A DNA stretch of 64,000 nucleotides from contig NZ_JAFCLN010000003.1 of NCBI RefSeq assembly GCF_018129385.1, positions 525,501 to 589,500 on the forward strand, in the 5' to 3' direction. Source of the DNA: Bradyrhizobium lablabi. Its GTDB lineage: Bacteria > Pseudomonadota > Alphaproteobacteria > Rhizobiales > Xanthobacteraceae. Below the pieces are notes generated by a model. That model ran no database searches. It had not been told where the DNA came from and saw only the letters and a list, made by a program, of their open reading frames with translations. Numbering within the stretch: the stretch's first letter is position 1; every line of letters begins with the position of its first letter. Positions 61,059 to 64,000 of the stretch are shown one piece after another. The translations under genes and the position numbers were made by a program.

Positions 61059-61156
61059 GAGCATGATCCCTCGGGTCGAGCCCGACGGCAGGCTTTTCGG
61101 AAAACCGGTATCCACCCCGCATCAAGTGCGGGGCAGGCTTTTTCCGGATCATGCTC
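61059..61156. repeat. GAGCATGATC...ATCATGCTC dyad repeat, long form
   Basis: GAGCATGATC at 61059 and GATCATGCTC ending at 61156; the interior has GGAAAACCGG, CCCCGCATC and GTGCGGGG. It is the longer variant of the family at 10335, 42058 and 63804 and lies just downstream of the leftward gene at 61160-61366. Confidence 0.8.
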
Positions 61157-61159
61157 TGA

Positions 61160-61366
61160 TCAGTCCGTCGGCACGAGCCGTTTGTCCCACTGCGCCGCAA
61201 GCTTCCTGATCTGATCGAAATTCAGGATCGCCGGTTTGCCCTTGCGGACGATGGTGGTCCGCTTGCGTTCCTTGGGCAGCAACGTCATCGCGCGCGAAAC
61301 TGCCGCGCGCAGTTTCATCGAGCCGTGATTTTTGAGGGTGACGAACTCTTCGGGGTCAAGGGCCAT
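61160..61366 (-). CDS. short protein of unknown function
   Basis: A 68-residue basic protein from ATG 61366, with one in-frame ATG earlier on an unlikely extension. It begins MALDPEEFVTLKNHGSMKLR and ends in a helix rich in Lys and Arg (RKGKPAILNFDQIRKLAAQW). It could be a small DNA- or RNA-associated protein, but nothing specific is recognised. Confidence 0.5.
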   Translation of the reverse strand: MALDPEEFVTLKNHGSMKLRAAVSRAMTLLPKERKRTTIVRKGKPAILNFDQIRKLAAQWDKRLVPTD

Positions 61367-61583
61367 GGGTCCACGCCTACACTTACCGGCTGGCCCGCAA
61401 AGCCAGCACACGCGCCCCGACTGCCCAACCATCCGGATAACCCAACATGGTTAATAAATGGTTACCGTTCGGCTCGGCCTTCCTTAATTGGCGCGCTCCT
61501 GTCGGTCATTCGGTCCCGGCCGCCCGCCAGCGCACAGGGCTCTCGCATATGAGCGAGGACTCGATGAGGCGACTTCGTTGTGG
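61367..61583. other. left part of a 422-base gap, no gene seen
   Basis: Together with the repeat at 61584-61703 and the stretch to 61788 this makes a 422-base gap between two leftward small genes. Short AT-rich tracts (GGTTAATAAATGGTTACC near 61450-61467) may be the promoter of the gene at 61160-61366; I see no coding pattern. Confidence 0.5.
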
Positions 61584-61703
61584 CCATCCTTCGAGACGCC
61601 CGCCTTTGGCGGGCTCCTCAGGATGAGGTCTTGTTTCGCAGTAAAATCCTAGGACCCTCATGGTGAGGAGCGCCGCTTGCGGCGCGTCTCGAGCCATGAA
61701 GGC
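61584..61703. repeat. inverted pair of TTCGAGACGC-type repeats
   Basis: Copy 1 (61584-61628) runs CCATCCTTCGAGACGCCCGC to CAGGATGAGG; copy 2 (about 61656-61703) is its inverted relative, CCTCATGGTGAGG to GAGCCATGAAGG. Each has its own hairpin (GCCCGCCTTTGGCGGGC and GCGCCGCTTGCGGCGC). A single copy is at 9301-9345. Confidence 0.85.
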
Positions 61704-61788
61704 CGGGCTCGCTCACACGCTCATGGGCCATATGCGATGGCCCTGTGCCAGCCCACGACAGCAGGAGTGCATTCGCTCGTGGCGCCTG

Positions 61789-62277
61789 CTATGGCCAGGC
61801 CGGGTGAGCTGAAGCGGATTCGACCGACGGATTTGCACAAAGCAGGCGCTTGCGAATGGCCGTTTCAATGAGCGCGAGCGCTTCCTCGGCCTGCCGCGCT
61901 TCGGCTTCAGCGGCTTCGGCGCGAAGCTCTATCGCCGTCAACTTGTGCTTCTGAGCTTCAATACAGGACTGGGCCTGTTCCAGCGCCCGGCACGCATCCT
62001 GTAGCCTGCGCTCGGTGGTAACGATAAGTTCCTGCTGTGCCCGCTCGGCGGCTTCCGCCCGCATCTCGGCAAGCCGCAATCTTTCCAGGGCGTTCGTGCA
62101 GAGCGACTGGGCACGGGCTTCCGTCTCGCGGGCGTGCTTCTCCATGCCGCGGAAGACATCGGCCGCTTGATAGACCAGATCGAGAGCCGTCGCTCCCTTG
62201 TCCGGTGCCAGCGATGAGGGAAAGCGCAGGACGGCCTCATCCCCTCCAACTGACGCTCTGGACGTACGCTGCGCCAT
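61789..62277 (-). CDS. coiled-coil protein of unknown function
   Basis: A 162-residue protein from ATG 62277. From about residue 45 it is one long Ala/Glu/Arg-rich helix with heptad periodicity (MEKHARETEARAQSLCTNAL, LRLAEMRAEAAERAQQELIV, IELRAEAAEAEARQAEEALA). No membrane segment is seen. Such proteins are common and of unknown role in rhizobia. The gene start is uncertain; ATG 62301 is also in frame. Confidence 0.6.
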   Translation of the reverse strand: MAQRTSRASVGGDEAVLRFPSSLAPDKGATALDLVYQAADVFRGMEKHARETEARAQSLCTNALERLRLAEMRAEAAERAQQELIVTTERRLQDACRALEQAQSCIEAQKHKLTAIELRAEAAEAEARQAEEALALIETAIRKRLLCANPSVESASAHPAWP

Positions 62278-62390
62278 GTCGTTCAAGCCCGTCGCGAACA
62301 CTCAACACACGAACATATCATGAATGGTTATGGTTAACGGATGGTTAAACGAGGCGAAGGCGCCCCAGCGCGTTCGCGATTTTGCGGAAA

Positions 62391-62669
62391 TCAGCGCGCG
62401 AATTTGTAGTAGGCGAACGCCGCCGACGTGACCGTCAGCAATGCCGAAGCAATCCAGATCGGCCCCAGCACAAAGATGGCTATCGCGCCCTGCCCACAGG
62501 CACCGCATGCAACCCAGAACAATACCGGAAAAAAACACAGCAGGACGACGACGGCACATCCTGCGCCGAGCCAAACTCCTCTCGACCCCCATCGCGCACC
62601 AAACAGCCATGGCACGGCGGGAAAGCCGAATGACAGAACAACCAGGAGATTCATCAGAACGTCGAACAT
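62391..62669 (-). CDS. small polytopic membrane protein of unknown function
   Basis: A 92-residue protein from ATG 62669 with three hydrophobic segments (LMNLLVVLSFGFPAVPWLFG, VWLGAGCAVVVLLCFFPVLF, IAIFVLGPIWIASALLTVTS). The family is not recognised. Together with the neighbouring coiled-coil gene it lies on the minus strand. Confidence 0.6.
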   Translation of the reverse strand: MFDVLMNLLVVLSFGFPAVPWLFGARWGSRGVWLGAGCAVVVLLCFFPVLFWVACGACGQGAIAIFVLGPIWIASALLTVTSAAFAYYKFAR

Positions 62670-62796
62670 GATCTCTGCCCGATTGGCTTTTCAGATGGCG
62701 CTCCAACCCACCTAAAATGCCGCCAGCCAAACTCTCGATGTGACTGCCAAAGCCGGCTCTTGGTCGTTAACACGAGGCAGATCGTTCAAACTCATA
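62670..62796. other. left part of a 334-base gap holding repeat copy B
   Basis: Between the small membrane-protein gene and the repeat; no coding pattern is visible. With 62797-62939 (copy B) and 62940-63003 it forms a 334-base gap that should contain promoters for both divergent genes. Confidence 0.5.
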
Positions 62797-62939
62797 CGAG
62801 ACGGCGCGATCCGCCCAGCGGCTTCGCAATTGACAGCCGTCCGGGCTGGGTTAACATCACATCACGGTTGATACGGCCGGCCGGTTGCGCCTTCGGGTAC
62901 GGTGAACGTATCGAGCCTTTTGGCTTTCCTTTGCCCGAG
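62797..62939. repeat. long direct repeat, copy B
   Basis: 143 bases aligning with 57496-57639, same orientation. It ends 64 bases before ATG 63004 of the LON-domain gene; copy A ends 79 bases before its own downstream gene. The last third, CTTTTGGC...CCTTTGCCCGAG, is the most conserved with respect to position before a gene. Confidence 0.85.
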
Positions 62940-63003
62940 CGACCGGGTCAGCAACGCAACCACCTGACGCATCTGGTTCGCTCCCAAGCAAAGGACGCTA
63001 CCC

Positions 63004-63786
63004 ATGCGCGATTTTCGCGATGCCAAGGCTATGGCGCAGACGCTGCGCCACTCTCTCGTCCAGAAGTCCCTGACCATCAGCCACAGCGAGAGCCTGGAGC
63101 TGGTTTCAAAAATGCTCGGCGCGGCTGACTGGAATACGCTGTCCGCGCTGATCCAGGCCGGTCGGCGCGAAGGCGCGGCGCTGCCGGCCGCCGCACCTGT
63201 CGTGCCGGGGCGCTACCCGGCCATTCCGCTGCGCGATTTCGTGCCCTTCCCGACCGGCGTCTATCCGCTGTTCGCGGGCCGGCCGAGGACCATGCGCGCG
63301 CTCGAACATGCCTTCGAGCAGGGGCGTGAAGTCGTCGTTGCGATCCAGCGGGATGCTGCGATCGACGAGCCGACGACCGAGGATTTTTACGAAGTCGGCG
63401 TGATGGCGCGGCTGCTGCATCTGCTTCCGCTGCCCGACGGCACGTCGAAGGTGCTGGCGGAAGCGGAGCGGCGCGTCACGATCCACCGCTTCCTCAGCGA
63501 GGGCGACGCCTACCAGGCCGACATCGGCGACATCACTGAGGCGCAAGTCGCGGATGCACCCGAGCTGATCCGCCGCGCGCTCGAGCGGTTCAAGGTTTAT
63601 ATCGAGGCGCGCGGCATCAAGTCGCCATGGACCTGGCCTTCGCTGCACCAATTGCGCGATCCCGGTCTGTTGGCCGATGTCATCGGGCCGCACATCGCGG
63701 TCTCGCTGGCAGACCGGCAGATGCTGCTGGCAACGCTCGATCCGGTGGCGCGGCTGGAGAAGGTGGAGTCGATGCTGGCGGCTTAA
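63004..63786 (+). CDS. LON substrate-binding-domain protein with N-terminal GLX-type motif
   Basis: A 260-residue protein from ATG 63004. The first 60 residues (FRDAKAMAQTLRHSLVQKSL, SHSESLELVSKMLGAADWNT) form a small domain also found beside glyoxalase-like proteins. Residues about 70-260 are the N-terminal PUA-like LON substrate-binding domain (YPAIPLRDFVPFPTGVYPLF, MARLLHLLPLPDGTSKVLAE, DPVARLEKVESMLA). The AAA+ and protease domains of Lon are absent. Stand-alone LON-domain proteins exist but this fusion is not one I know to be characterised. Confidence 0.78.
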   Translation: MRDFRDAKAMAQTLRHSLVQKSLTISHSESLELVSKMLGAADWNTLSALIQAGRREGAALPAAAPVVPGRYPAIPLRDFVPFPTGVYPLFAGRPRTMRALEHAFEQGREVVVAIQRDAAIDEPTTEDFYEVGVMARLLHLLPLPDGTSKVLAEAERRVTIHRFLSEGDAYQADIGDITEAQVADAPELIRRALERFKVYIEARGIKSPWTWPSLHQLRDPGLLADVIGPHIAVSLADRQMLLATLDPVARLEKVESMLAA

Positions 63787-63803
63787 GCGCTGTCCTTTTG
63801 TTT

Positions 63804-63898
63804 GAGCATGATCTCCGCGCAAACGCTTCGCGTTTGTCGCGAGGGAAAACCGGTGCCCACTTTGCGCTAACGCGGCCCTTCGGGTCCGGATCATGCTC
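63804..63898. repeat. GAGCATGATC...ATCATGCTC dyad repeat, long form
   Basis: GAGCATGATC at 63804 and GATCATGCTC ending at 63898, with GCAAACGC/GCGTTTGTC inside. It follows the LON-domain gene stop and probably terminates it. Confidence 0.8.
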
Positions 63899-63965
63899 GC
63901 GCAAAGCGTTGCGCGCGATGCGACCAATGGCCGGGCGGCACATCGTCGCATCGCGAGTTCGAATC

Positions 63966-63979
63966 TGAACGTACGTTCA
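63966..63979. promoter_or_regulatory. perfect 14-bp palindrome, TetR-type operator candidate
   Basis: TGAACGTACGTTCA is a complete palindrome of the kind bound by TetR/AcrR repressors. It lies 21 bases from the window end, so the controlled gene must lie beyond the edge. Confidence 0.6.
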
Positions 63980-64000
63980 AGGACTTATCGGTCATTTAAT

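Overview
The window is GC-rich chromosomal DNA from an alphaproteobacterium, most likely Bradyrhizobium or a close relative in the Nitrobacteraceae. This rests on gene content (class I lysyl-tRNA synthetase, PodJ-like SEL1 protein, TauE/TIGR02186 pair, ligase-associated DNA repair genes) and on several families of palindromic intergenic repeats of a kind common in that group. No sequence search could be run, so family names come from motifs and gene order.

Left part (1-16.4 kb): a leftward beta-oxidation operon (acyl-CoA dehydrogenase, thiolase, and a FadB/FadJ-type protein cut by the window edge). Then a divergent SnoaL-like gene and PadR regulator with an obvious operator, a large PodJ-like SEL1 protein, a ClpP-like membrane protein, a TauE-family permease coupled to a TIGR02186 protein, an Nramp-related transporter, and a metallo-hydrolase/EamA exporter pair opposite a LysR gene. 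Middle part (16.6-41.7 kb): the four ligase-associated DNA repair genes, present as two pairs (pdeM-lhr leftward; exonuclease-ligase rightward) separated by a solute-binding protein and a TPR-methyltransferase. They are followed by pyrD with a coupled DUF952 gene, a cytokinin-dehydrogenase-like flavoprotein, an alpha-carbonic anhydrase facing a SulP transporter, lysK, and an SCO copper chaperone.

Right part (42-53 kb): oxidative and stress functions. These are two flavin or Rieske oxidoreductases, an ECF sigma factor whose own upstream region and that of the following DUF4142-cupredoxin genes share the same promoter-like motif, RidA, a LuxR-type regulator and a cytochrome P450. From about 53.1 to 57.3 kb there is an accessory block with visibly lower GC: a three-gene ABC-three-component (ABC-3C) conflict system with a nuclease-like effector, then a hicBA toxin-antitoxin pair and a tRNA-Gly(CCC) gene.

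The last 6.7 kb (57.5-64 kb) is mostly uncharacterised: small membrane proteins, a two-gene operon pairing a CARDB-like surface protein with a polytopic membrane protein, and a LON-substrate-binding-domain protein. A diverged direct repeat of about 144 bp lies upstream of two otherwise unrelated rightward genes and brackets this stretch. Interspersed dyad repeats occupy many intergenic gaps across the window.
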